DNA from: Chloropicon primus
Lineage: Eukaryota; Chlorophyta; Chloropicophyceae; Chloropicales; Chloropicaceae
NCBI GenBank assembly: GCA_023205875.1
Contig: CP060754.1
Location: 1,116,001-1,180,000, forward strand
Length of the DNA stretch: 64,000 bases
Direction: 5' to 3'
Below the pieces are notes generated by a model, which saw only the letters and a program-made list of their open reading frames with translations, was not told where the DNA came from and ran no database searches. The translations under genes and the position numbers were made by a program. Numbering within the stretch: position 1 is the first letter of the stretch; every line of letters begins with the position of its first letter. Below, in pieces: positions 40,135 to 49,341 of the stretch.

Positions 40135-40571
40135 CGCCTCCACCTTATCCAATTCAGCTGCGTTCCTCACTCCCCCCGTTTCCCGCCTTGGCGACGAGAA
40201 ACAAAACCAAGGAACGCAGCTGGCGCGATCGCGATCGGGAGGGAACGATCGGGAGGGAGGGGAGGACGGGGGGCTTCAGGGAAGCGGAGGACAAGGGCAC
40301 ACCACGATCCGTCTCTTATTGGTCTTTCGAAAGAGCTGTCGCTCGAAACATTTGAAGCCTTGGAGAGGATTGGAGGACGCCGTAAGGAGGGAGGGGAGGA
40401 CGGGGGAGGCGGGAGGAACGTCGCCTTCGTTTCGCGTGCGTGTTTTTTGTTTCGAAGGAACTGACCCGCGGGGGGGGAGTTGAGGGCGCGAGAGGAGAGA
40501 GCACCGCGACCACCACCACCACCTCGTGCGAAGAAGCGTTCGAGAATGAAAACAGGTTTTCCGTCGCCGTC
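40135..40571. promoter_or_regulatory. Divergent promoter, KH protein and DNA2
   Basis: 437 bases. It has CGATCGGGAGGGA repeats (about 40229-40262), two copies of GGAGGGAGGGGAGGACGGGG (near 40252 and 40386) and the 20-base core at 40324-40343 in the DNA2 sense. Confidence 0.6.
40324..40343 (+). promoter_or_regulatory. Conserved upstream core motif, copy 2
   Basis: Exact match to CTTTCGAAAGAGCNGTCGCT, about 250 bases before the DNA2 ATG and in the same orientation. The first bases of the extended element (GAGA) seen in other copies are replaced by TTGG. Confidence 0.6.
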
Positions 40572-43500
40572 ATGAAGAAGTGGCAGAGGGACAGGAGCAA
40601 GAAGAATGCGTCGAACGGGGCTTCGATACAATCGTTCTTCAAGCCAAAGGCGAAATTGGGTGGCGGAGGTCACGATGATGGCGTCCAGGAGAACAACACC
40701 GCTGCGGAGGCGGGGGCGAAGGCGACGGGGGCGGAGGACTGCGCGAAAGGGATGAGAAGGCGTTCGATTGGCCTGGCGAATCTGGGCGCCTCGCACACTT
40801 CGGAGGTCGACACGGAGTCTCAGGTCTTGCCCATGTCCCAGGGCGTGGGAATCGTCTGGCAAAACAGTCCCGCAAGAGGAAAGGGGGGAGCCGCGGACTT
40901 GGAGACTCAAGGGGAGCTCGCCATCAGCGGGGAGGAGAGGGAGCCCCTTCGGGACCTGATGCTCTGCGTCGCCAAGCCGCGAGAGAGCGCAAGCGCTGTG
41001 AACGGGAAGAACAAGAACAAGGCCATAGAGGACCTGATGGTGACGGCGAGCGTGAGCCCAGTCGGCTCGCCGGACGAAGGGAGCGGGGGGGCCAAGAAAT
41101 CCGGCGACAACCCCTTTGCGAGAAAGCGGTCGGCCCGACAAAGTCCGCCCGCGCAGCCGAGCAAAGTTCCGAGGAGTGCCTTCACGGATAGGCTGGAAGC
41201 GATGCGCCGTAAGGGCACGAGCACGAGCGGACGACCTGCCAAGAGAGACGGCGGCGACGGGGTGGGGGGGGAGGGCGGAAGGAACCAAGCTTTGTTTGAT
41301 GTCCTCAAAAAGGTGGAAAGGGCCATGGCGAAGAAGCAGCTGAAGAAGAATGGGAACGGGGGACCTGCGCAAAACAGTGCCTCGAAGGCTAGCGGCGTGC
41401 CACCCAGCCAGAAAGCTACGATGCGATTCCAATCAAAGGAAGTCCTGAACGCGATGGAGGGCATGGTGGCCACCAAGAAGGATAACCAAGTCTCGTGTTC
41501 GGCCCAACCTTCGGCACAGGAGGCCTTGGTGAGCCGCAAAGTCGTCGCTTGCGTCGTCCTCGAAGTCTTCGAAGCGGCCGATCTGAGGACATCATTCAAG
41601 GACGATGCTTTGGCGGCGGGCATGAGCTTTGGGGACAAGCTCGTGCGGGCAATGAATGCAAAAGGCCTCGAAGAAATTTATCTGAAGCTGCAGGGCAGCT
41701 GGTCCGGTTCCCACTTGGGTATAGGAGAAGAGCTAAACATCGTGGTGTCATCAGGCGCCAAGACTGGCGACGGGGCGAGATCTCTTGACGGAAAGGAAGT
41801 CTGGACGATTTCTGATAAATCGGAAAACAAAGCCCTCGTTCGACATCCGGGGCGGTTGGTGACAGGCACGAAGCTCAGCGCTGCTACCAGGTGCACAAGG
41901 CAGGCTGTCCTGGACGAGAAGGTGCAAAACGGCTTTGGGTACAATCCACCCGCCGTCCTCGGTAACTTGAAACACGAAATGATTCAGAGGTCAATGGTGA
42001 GAAACACTTGGACGAAGAAGTTCTTCTTGGAGCAGATCGACAGTCTCGTGGAAGAGAGCTACGAAAGCTTGTACGGGGCACAAATGGGTCTTGCGGAGAC
42101 TGTGAATGAGCTTCAGAAGTTCATCCCGATCGTGCAAAAATTTATGGCAGAAAACATGGCCTTGGAGTTGTCAGACCTGTCCTTGAATTCCGGGGCAAAA
42201 GGGGCTCCGAAAGCATTCGGTGCGCTCGGGGGTGAGGACAAGAAGCGGGCGGCGCTGGACATTTGCCAAATCGTGGACGTGGAAGATTACTTGACATCGG
42301 CCACCTACGGTTTGAAGGGAGTCGTGGATGTTTCCCTCAAAGGAAGGGTCAGGAGGAACGGAAAGGCAAAGGACGACTTTGGTGCAAGTGAGCGCAAACA
42401 ATCCTTGATGCCCCTGGAAATCAAGACCGGAAAGGAGTACTTCACCCACCGGGCCCAGCTCGTCACTTACGTGCTATTGATGGAGGATGCCTACGGAGTA
42501 CCCGTGAACGAAGCCGTGATGTGGTACACTGGCAGGGGTGGCCCCTCTGTAATTCCCGTCTCCAATCAGGAGAGGAGGCATATCATCCAAGCAAGGAACT
42601 ACTTGGCGGGGGCCCTTCAAGATCATCAGCTGCCAAACGTTCTTGCCGATCGCAGCTCATGCTCTAGGTGCTTTAGCTTGTCCGCTTGCATGGGCCTTCA
42701 CAAAATTGTGGAAGGCGGCGGGGAAAAAAGCAGCGGAATCGGGGACCAGTATACGGCCCTGACCTCGCACATCTCCTTGCATCACGTGGAATACTTCCAA
42801 AGGTGGTACACCGCGCTCTGCCACGAGGAGGAGTTCGCCAGAAACAGGAACAGAAAGGAATGGGCCTCTCGCGGCATTAGCCTTTCGCTCTCTTCTGAGG
42901 CGCCACTCGAAGTCTCGCGGGACAGCAGGCCAAATCATCAGGGGCACTGTTACACATTCAGACCGAGTCGTGGTGGTTCGCAGGGTGGGAGCAAATCCCA
43001 AAAGGGGTCAAGCGGTTTTTCTCTCGGCTTTGATTTGGAGGTAGGCGAAAGGGTCAAGCTGATAGCCCTGAATCTAGACAGGCCGCTCGAGACCAGAGCC
43101 CGGGTTCACAGACTCACACCAGGGGACGAGAGCATAGACTTCATCGTGACTCAGCCATTGACAGCTTACATGGGCAAAGTTGACATTGCATGGAGGATGG
43201 TGAGGGATCATGGCTCATCCTTGAATGGGTTGATGAAGGGGAACCTTCTGGACCTGGTGATGGAGAAGGACCGGAAGAATGTTCAAAGGCTGAGGGAGGT
43301 GATCATCGACAAAGCGAGCCCCCGGAGCGTGCCACTTGACTCCAGGACTACTCTCAAAGGCCTCAGCGAATCTTCGTTGAATCTCAGGCAGAAGGAAGCT
43401 GCTTTATCTGTCATGAATGCGGAGGATTACGCTCTCGTTCTCGGAACTCCTGGAAGTGGAAAGAGTACCGTCATCGTTCAGATTATAAAGCTCCTGCTGG

Positions 43501-44624
43501 CGAAGGGGAAGAGCATCCTGGTCACCTCGCATACAAACAACGCTGTTGATAACATTCTCATGAGGCTGGTGGAGGAAGACGTCGACTTTGTGAGAATTGG
43601 TAACGCAAAGTCAGTGGCAAATCAAGTCAAACCTTACATGGTGGGCGGCGAGAGAAAGCAAATTGAGAATTTTGATGCCTACGCCCAGCTCATGGACGAA
43701 GCCAAGGTGGTGGGTTGCACTTGCTACAACATGAGCCACGCGGTGTTCATGCACAGGCAGTTTGACTATTGCATCGTGGACGAAGCCAGCCAGATCACTC
43801 TGCCCGCGGTCTTAGGGCCTTTGGTGAGGTCCCACAAGTTTGTCCTGGTGGGGGACAATTACCAGCTCCCACCTCTGGTGTTGAGCCCGAAAGCTGCGAT
43901 GGCAGGGCTGGGCAAGAGCCTCTTTGTTGAGCTGGCAGAAGCCCACCCAGAATCGGTTGTCTTTTTTGATGAGCAATACCGGATGGCTCAGGAGATTAGC
44001 GATCTCAGCAGTTCCTTGATCTACTGCAACAGGCTCAAGTGCGGGGATCGGGGCAACGAGCAGCGCATGGGGGAGGCTTCGGCGCATCAAGCGGATGCGT
44101 CCCAGCCGGAGTGGCTGGCAGCTTGCCTGGATCCAGAGAAGAAAGTTGTCTTCGTCGACACGGATGGGCTCGGGGTGAACTTGGAGCGAATCCATGGGAC
44201 GAGCGTGAGCAACAACACTGAGGCGGATATGTGCATCGAGGTCATCAAAAGCTTTGTCACTCTCCAAAACGCATTACTGGATGAAATTGGCGTCATGTCA
44301 GTTTACAATATGCAAGTCAGTCTGCTCCAACAGAAAGTCAGAACAGAATGTACCAGCTTCAGCGATTTACTTGAAATACACACCGTGGATAGATTCCAGG
44401 GACGGGACAAGGACATCGTTCTCATTTCCTTTGTCAGAAGCAACACGGAACGCCACTGCGGGAACTTGCTGCTGGACTGGAGGAGAGTCAACGTTGCCCT
44501 AACGAGGGCCAAGCGCAAGCTCATAATGATCGGGTCCAGCAGCACGCTAGCGGGCGCGCCGATCTTGCATTCCATGATTTCCATGGTGAAAGGTCATGGG
44601 GACCTCGTCTCTGCCGAGGGCTGA
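40572..44624 (+). CDS. DNA2: DNA2 nuclease-helicase
   Basis: 1,350 residues, intronless, ATG at 40572. The N-terminus has SIQSFFKPK, a degenerate PCNA-interaction motif, followed by a ~400-residue disordered region. The nuclease domain shows TRCTRQAVLDEKV, VEDYLTSATYGLKGVVDVSL, MPLEIKTGKEYFTHRAQLV and CSRCFSLSAC; the last supplies iron-sulfur cysteines, matching the Dna2 4Fe-4S site. The SF1B helicase follows: GTPGSGKSTVIVQ (Walker A), CIVDEASQITLPAVLG, LVGDNYQLPPLV, VDRFQGRDKDIVL and RRVNVALTRAKRKL. DNA2 cuts long flaps in lagging-strand synthesis and resects DNA ends. Length fits the family. Its stop is only 12 bases from that of the gene at 44637. Confidence 0.96.
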   Translation: MKKWQRDRSKKNASNGASIQSFFKPKAKLGGGGHDDGVQENNTAAEAGAKATGAEDCAKGMRRRSIGLANLGASHTSEVDTESQVLPMSQGVGIVWQNSPARGKGGAADLETQGELAISGEEREPLRDLMLCVAKPRESASAVNGKNKNKAIEDLMVTASVSPVGSPDEGSGGAKKSGDNPFARKRSARQSPPAQPSKVPRSAFTDRLEAMRRKGTSTSGRPAKRDGGDGVGGEGGRNQALFDVLKKVERAMAKKQLKKNGNGGPAQNSASKASGVPPSQKATMRFQSKEVLNAMEGMVATKKDNQVSCSAQPSAQEALVSRKVVACVVLEVFEAADLRTSFKDDALAAGMSFGDKLVRAMNAKGLEEIYLKLQGSWSGSHLGIGEELNIVVSSGAKTGDGARSLDGKEVWTISDKSENKALVRHPGRLVTGTKLSAATRCTRQAVLDEKVQNGFGYNPPAVLGNLKHEMIQRSMVRNTWTKKFFLEQIDSLVEESYESLYGAQMGLAETVNELQKFIPIVQKFMAENMALELSDLSLNSGAKGAPKAFGALGGEDKKRAALDICQIVDVEDYLTSATYGLKGVVDVSLKGRVRRNGKAKDDFGASERKQSLMPLEIKTGKEYFTHRAQLVTYVLLMEDAYGVPVNEAVMWYTGRGGPSVIPVSNQERRHIIQARNYLAGALQDHQLPNVLADRSSCSRCFSLSACMGLHKIVEGGGEKSSGIGDQYTALTSHISLHHVEYFQRWYTALCHEEEFARNRNRKEWASRGISLSLSSEAPLEVSRDSRPNHQGHCYTFRPSRGGSQGGSKSQKGSSGFSLGFDLEVGERVKLIALNLDRPLETRARVHRLTPGDESIDFIVTQPLTAYMGKVDIAWRMVRDHGSSLNGLMKGNLLDLVMEKDRKNVQRLREVIIDKASPRSVPLDSRTTLKGLSESSLNLRQKEAALSVMNAEDYALVLGTPGSGKSTVIVQIIKLLLAKGKSILVTSHTNNAVDNILMRLVEEDVDFVRIGNAKSVANQVKPYMVGGERKQIENFDAYAQLMDEAKVVGCTCYNMSHAVFMHRQFDYCIVDEASQITLPAVLGPLVRSHKFVLVGDNYQLPPLVLSPKAAMAGLGKSLFVELAEAHPESVVFFDEQYRMAQEISDLSSSLIYCNRLKCGDRGNEQRMGEASAHQADASQPEWLAACLDPEKKVVFVDTDGLGVNLERIHGTSVSNNTEADMCIEVIKSFVTLQNALLDEIGVMSVYNMQVSLLQQKVRTECTSFSDLLEIHTVDRFQGRDKDIVLISFVRSNTERHCGNLLLDWRRVNVALTRAKRKLIMIGSSSTLAGAPILHSMISMVKGHGDLVSAEG

Positions 44625-44636
44625 AGAGGAAAAAGC

Positions 44637-45344
44637 TCAGCTCCTCTTCCTCGCATAGTCTCTTTCCCTCTGGAACTGCTCGAACCTATTGTTGTACAAG
44701 GGCTCCCCTCCTGTAATAATATTGTACCCGCACGGCCTCGTATTTATGTTGCCACACCTCGTGTTGTTCGTTTCGCTCGAGAGCACCTCGACCGAGTGGT
44801 GCAGCTGCTGGGACGTTCTGAAGCCCTTGGAAGGGGAGTAGGTTCCTTGGATCACGTTATAGTTGCTCGCCGGCTTCCAAGCTCCTCTCACCTCGGCCTT
44901 GGAGAGGTAGTCAGGATCAAAGTCAACGTTGTTGGTTGTCCTGTAGTCGCCCTGGTCCAGGCCAAGAGACTCGATCTGAGAAGTGTTCGGCTCCACCTTA
45001 CTTGCCGCTGTTTTGTAACCCTCTGGGGGCGGCTTGTACGAGTATCGCGTCTCCGTCAAGCTCCTGCTGTTCGCGTTTTGGTCACTGCCGTTGCCCATCT
45101 CTATGTGCCAAGTCGTCTCGAACTGGAAGCTCCCGGAGCCCTTGACCGTCCTTATGCTTGGGGCACCTGCTGGCTTGTCACTCCGAGCCCTCTCGAACTG
45201 GTTCGCGTCAGCCGTGTCAGCAGCATATCTGGGAAACATGTTCTCCCTCAAGTTGCTTCCAACGCTCAGCTCCTTGTAGGAAAGGCCGCCAGGGTTCTCC
45301 CCCTTCAGCGTCTGGAAGTGCTTCTTCGCGTCCGGCTGCCTCAT
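44637..45344 (-). CDS. Putative axonemal / microtubule-associated protein
   Basis: 235 residues from the first ATG (45342-45344). I cannot name the family. The protein is short, basic, poor in hydrophobic cores and full of Asn, Arg, Tyr and Gly, with SNYNVIQGTYSPSKGFRTSQ and CGYNIITGGEPLYNNRFEQF. Such YNIITG-type segments occur in small flagellar microtubule-inner proteins. That identification is a guess from composition. The frame is open for about 60 more codons upstream (to about 45531) with a similar composition but no ATG (see findings). Stops of this gene and DNA2 are 12 bases apart, so their 3' ends overlap. Head-to-head with a coiled-coil gene. Confidence 0.55.
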   Translation of the reverse strand: MRQPDAKKHFQTLKGENPGGLSYKELSVGSNLRENMFPRYAADTADANQFERARSDKPAGAPSIRTVKGSGSFQFETTWHIEMGNGSDQNANSRSLTETRYSYKPPPEGYKTAASKVEPNTSQIESLGLDQGDYRTTNNVDFDPDYLSKAEVRGAWKPASNYNVIQGTYSPSKGFRTSQQLHHSVEVLSSETNNTRCGNINTRPCGYNIITGGEPLYNNRFEQFQRERDYARKRS

Positions 45345-46216
45345 CGCGTTCTCTTTCAATTCCAAGCAATCTGCGCCTAGATCGACCTTCCTCGGTGCGT
45401 TTGGCGAAGCAGCTCTCTCGAACCCCTTTGTAGGAAAAGCCGCGACTCCTGTCCAAACGAGTTTGGATGTCCTCCGCGAGTCAACCCTCCTCTTTCTCCC
45501 TGGCCTGGCTTCCGATAGAGTCTTCCGGGCCTACTTCGCACGAAGACTGGGGCAGGAACCACACAATCTCAGAATCACGCAAGCCACAACGACTCGGGAT
45601 CCACCTTCCTCTTCAGCACTCCTTTCTTTCCAAACACTTGTCTCCCTCCAAGGTGGTGTGGTGTGCTCCAAGTTCTGCGCCTTTCCCCGCAGCTTTTCCG
45701 AGCCCTCCGTTCGCCAAAACCTTCGACTGACCACTCAATGGAAAGCCCTCGAGTCGAACTTGCGTTCAATTCAACCCTCTTTCCACTCTTTCCCCGTCCT
45801 CGTCCTCCTGGTTCAAGACAAAACACTGCCTCTGCCTCAATCCAAGACACCTTCTTCCCCCTCGATTTAAGCAGGGGACCAATTTCGTCGTACAATCAAT
45901 TTTTTTTTCGAGGAGGGAAATCAAAACGGTCACCAAGAAATTCAAAACACCAAGGGGCCCCTCCTCGAGGAAAGGAGGAAAGGAGGAAGGTTTGGGCCTT
46001 GACCGTAGGCCGGGAAGGGGGACGGGGCGCGGAGGGAGCGCGACCACACGAAAGAACGTCCCGAGATCTTTCCATTGATAGGTTCCTTTGGGTTCTTGTG
46101 CCGAGGTGTGACGGAACACGACATTGGTTTTGTTCTCTCTCTCTCTCTCTCTCGTTCTCAAAAGTTTTGTGAGAAGCTGTTCTGTGTCGGGCACAGGGAC
46201 AGTAAGAAGGGAAAGG
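45345..46216. promoter_or_regulatory. Divergent intergenic region, 45.3-46.2 kb
   Basis: 872 bases. The left ~185 bases continue the open frame of the gene at 44637. The rest holds a 10-base inverted pair (TCGAGGAGGG near 45909 with CCCTCCTCGA near 45960), a CT run near 46136 and the motif GAGATCTTTCCATTGATA (46063-46080) in the sense of the right-hand gene. Confidence 0.5.
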
Positions 46217-47940
46217 ATGCAGGTGAGTGCCGTGTTTTGGATTGGAAGGGATGATCACGCTGGAACGAGCGAACTTGCTCACGAAAGAAACTCCTACGAC
46301 TCGTTTTCCTTGCATATTCTCTGTGCACACAAGGCCACTCCTGGGAGAGACTCGAGGAGCTACGCGGAGATACAAAAGTATCTGCAGAGTGACTACACGG
46401 CGAGCTCGGCGAAGATGGACGACGAGTCCAGCAGCACGATGACGAGGGTCTTGGCTCGGCTGAATCGGTCACAGCCGGTTACCGAACCCCCCAGCGCGAC
46501 CAAAGAGTCAGGTATGTCTCGGTGCCACTCCTTTCTCTGCTTGGGGTATTCTGACCACTCTTCTCTCTCCTCTCCTTTGCCTTTGCAGCCCGCACGAACA
46601 GGAAGCTCTTCACTCGTCGTGCCTCTGCCACTGCCGAGTATACGGACTTGCTGCAGCAGAGAGCGCTTTCCCAGCTCTCGCTGAGCAACCAGGAGGGGGC
46701 TTCGATATCGAACCAGTCTCAGGGCAACGCCATGGACGAGGAGGAGGTCCTCCGCAGGTACCTTGGCAAGAGGCGGGGGTCCAAGAGTCATCATCAAGGC
46801 AATGAGAACGATTCGAACGAGACACTAGTCAAGGCGGGCGTCTTGAAGGACCTCAGGGGAAAGTTGGCGACCACGGAACAAAAGCTCCGCGTGGTTCAGT
46901 CGGACCTGGTCACCAAATGCGACGAAGTGAGGAAGCTTCTGGCCAAGGTGAGCCGGCTGGAAAAGGAGAAGTCCCGGGCCCTGCAGAGCCAGATCGACGC
47001 CCTGCCCAAGAGCGACAGGAAGAAAGCAAAGGCGAGCATCTGGAGCAAGCTTGAGAAGGACACGAAGAAGAGGGACGCGAGGTTTTCGCAAATTTTGCAG
47101 CACTATGAGATCCTGGAAGGCCAGTACAACGAGTCCGTGAAAACCAGGGAGGACCTGGAGACGAGCTTGACGAGAACGAGGGACGAGCTTGGGAGGAAGG
47201 AGGTGGAAAACACAACGTTGAAGGAGGAATGCGTTTCCATGACCGTCTCCATGCAGAAGTCGAGGCTGGAATTCCTCGAGTGCATGAAGTCCCTGCAGGA
47301 TCTGAAGAGGTCGCACGAGCTGTGCCAGGAGGATTGCTCGCAGATGAAGTCGGTGATCGGGGCGCAGGAGGCCACCATCGCCAAGCAGAGCGAAGAGCTG
47401 GAAAGGCTGAAGAAACTGCAGGAGAGGACCCTCAAGGAGAAAGTGAGGAAGGACCACAAGATCGGGGCCCTGCAGAAGAAGGTGAAGAAGATGGCCCAAG
47501 AGACGGACTTGCTAAAGAAGACTCAGGAGACGTATGAGTCGGACTACTACAACTTGGAGGACAGGATGAAGGTCCTTAGGAAGAGGAACAGCTTTTTGGA
47601 GGTGAACCTCGGCAAGGCGAACAAGATCACCAACGACGCCAAGAAGACCGTTGAAATGAAGGAGCAGGAGTGCAAGCTCATGGCTTCGATCATTAACTCC
47701 AGCAGGGCGGCTCCCCGGGCCCCAGCTCCAGGGCCGGCCGCAACCACCGCGCCGACGAGGAGCCCCGAACCCACCTTCTTCTCAAGAGGCTCTTTCGGGG
47801 GCGGTGCGGCCCCCAAGAGGGAGGGCGACAGGACGGCCAGGTCCATAGAAGACGAGCTGGCTCACATGGACCTGGTGGTCTCGCCCTCGGACTCGTTGGA
47901 AGGTGGCGACCACTCGGACGGCTCCGAGGACGAGGAATAA
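46217..47940 (+). CDS. Long coiled-coil protein, function unknown
   Basis: Best model: 46217-46222 (Met-Gln), 46334-46511 and 46589-47940, 511 residues. Exon 1 ends ATGCAG|GTGAGT, a perfect donor; the acceptor before 46334 is CACAAG. If intron 1 is retained (111 bases, a multiple of 3, no stop), 37 residues are added. Intron 2 is GT-AG (GTATGT, TTGCAG). Residues ~150-410 are a near-continuous coiled coil rich in Glu, Lys, Leu and Arg; before it is a Ser/Asn/Gln-rich part and after it a Pro/Ala/Gly tail ending in an acidic run (DSLEGGDHSDGSEDEE). It resembles cytoskeletal or vesicle-tether proteins but matches no family I know. Followed by the flavoprotein gene on the same strand. Confidence 0.7.
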
Positions 47941-48360
47941 TTCTAGATCCAATTTGCATTAGTCGCGAATTCAGCACTCTTTCTCGATGCGTGTCACAGC
48001 CTTGGCATCCCCCCCATCATCCCGCTCCTAAGAGCGAGCGACCGGTCCATCGTGGCAGCAGAGCAACTCTCCTTCGTCCACTAATCCTCCTAATTTCTCT
48101 CTCCCTTTGCTTGCTGCTGCCGCTTCTGGTTTTGGATGAAACCCAATCCAAGGAGATGGATGGCAATGGAAGCCAATGGAGGACAATGCCAACCCGCAAC
48201 TCGAGAGATCCCCCACCCCCTCACCCCCCTTCCTCCTGATGCTCCTCCTGATGCTCCTCCCGATGCTCCTCTGCCAAAGGCCAAGGCCAAGGGCTCAGCA
48301 GAAGGCCAAGATCTTGTCTGCCGCTGCAGCAGAAGGAGAGGAACCGAAAGTTTGGTGGAG
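47941..48360 (+). other. Intergenic region upstream of the flavoprotein gene
   Basis: 420 bases. The frame of the next gene is open from an ATG at 48136, but this stretch encodes Pro/Asp/Ala repeats (units CCTGATGCT near 48236-48270) and is taken as leader; it could instead be a longer N-terminus. Confidence 0.45.
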
Positions 48361-49290
48361 ATGATAGCGCGCGTGGGTGTACTCGGGATGAGGCAGTGCC
48401 CGGCCTCCGTGACGTCGACGACGAGGGCATGCGCCGCTTGGCGCACATACCGAAGCTCAGCGCAGAGAGCGGGTTGTTTGAAACTGAGGGAGCACAGGAC
48501 ACAGACGTGTTGTCCACAAACGCACAAGGTTCGTGGTGGCAGGCACAGGAGCAGGCTCCTGACGCAGCTCGCGGCGGCGGACATCGCGTGGAGCAGCGCG
48601 AGCGTGGAGAGCAACGAGAAGGTCGGGAAGGACAGGTACAAGCTCGTGCTCGACATCGGCGAGGACGTGGCGAAGGGGTACACGGTCCCTGGGCAGTACG
48701 TGCAGCTTCGCTGCGGGGAGGAGCAGAAGCCCGCGTTCATCGCGATAGCGAACGCTCCGTCCGAGAGCTCGTTGGTGGAGATCGTGGTGAAGACGAACGA
48801 CGGCACCGCGGGAGCCATCTGCGCACTGGGAAAGGGCGAGGAGCTCGACGTCAGTCCCGTGATGGGCAAAGGCTTCGCGGTGGAGGACAAGGCTCCCCTC
48901 TCCACCTGCAAGAACGTCTACCTGGTCGCGACAGGGACCGGCATTGCTCCCATCAGAGCGCTCATCCAGTCGGGAGACCTGGAGATCCCAAGCAGGGAGT
49001 CGGTGGCCCTGTACTACGGGTACAGGAACCAGGACTACTGCGCGTACAGCGAGGAGTTCCCAGAGTGGGAGAAGTTGGGCGTCAAAGTCATCCCGGTGCT
49101 CTCGGAGCCTGGGTCAGACTGGCAAGGGGACAGCGGCTACGTCCAAGACACCTTCAAGGCCAACGAGAAGCTCGAGGAGCCGCAGGGCGTCGTCGCGATT
49201 ATCGCGGGCCAGTACGAGCTCGCGGGGGTCTTCTCCGAGATGTTCAAGGAGGCCGCTGTCCCCGAGGAAAGAGTTATTCTGAACTTTTAA
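48361..49290 (+). CDS. pKIWI502-like FNR-family flavoprotein, plastid
   Basis: 309 residues from the ATG at 48361; 384 if the ATG at 48136 is used. The shorter form begins MIARVGVLGMRQCPASVTST, a plausible transit peptide. The FAD lobe reads VPGQYVQLRCGEEQKPAFIA, where the usual RxYS is replaced by AFIAIANAP as in the plant protein pKIWI502. The NAD(P) lobe has LVATGTGIAPIRALIQSGD, VALYYGYRNQDYCAYSE and KVIPVLSEPGSDWQGDSGYV. The family is plastid ferredoxin-NADP reductase-like, with electron partner unknown. Length fits (about 310). Convergent with leucine aminopeptidase (51 bases). Confidence 0.86.
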   Translation: MIARVGVLGMRQCPASVTSTTRACAAWRTYRSSAQRAGCLKLREHRTQTCCPQTHKVRGGRHRSRLLTQLAAADIAWSSASVESNEKVGKDRYKLVLDIGEDVAKGYTVPGQYVQLRCGEEQKPAFIAIANAPSESSLVEIVVKTNDGTAGAICALGKGEELDVSPVMGKGFAVEDKAPLSTCKNVYLVATGTGIAPIRALIQSGDLEIPSRESVALYYGYRNQDYCAYSEEFPEWEKLGVKVIPVLSEPGSDWQGDSGYVQDTFKANEKLEEPQGVVAIIAGQYELAGVFSEMFKEAAVPEERVILNF

Positions 49291-49341
49291 GGAACAAGAA
49301 GGTAAATAAAGTGTTCTATTAAGCGGTTACAATAAGCGATC

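Noticed and set aside
45400-45430. tRNA B-box-like GGTTCGAGAG on the minus strand
   Set aside because: No A box, acceptor stem or terminator at the right spacing; it lies in the open frame of a protein gene.
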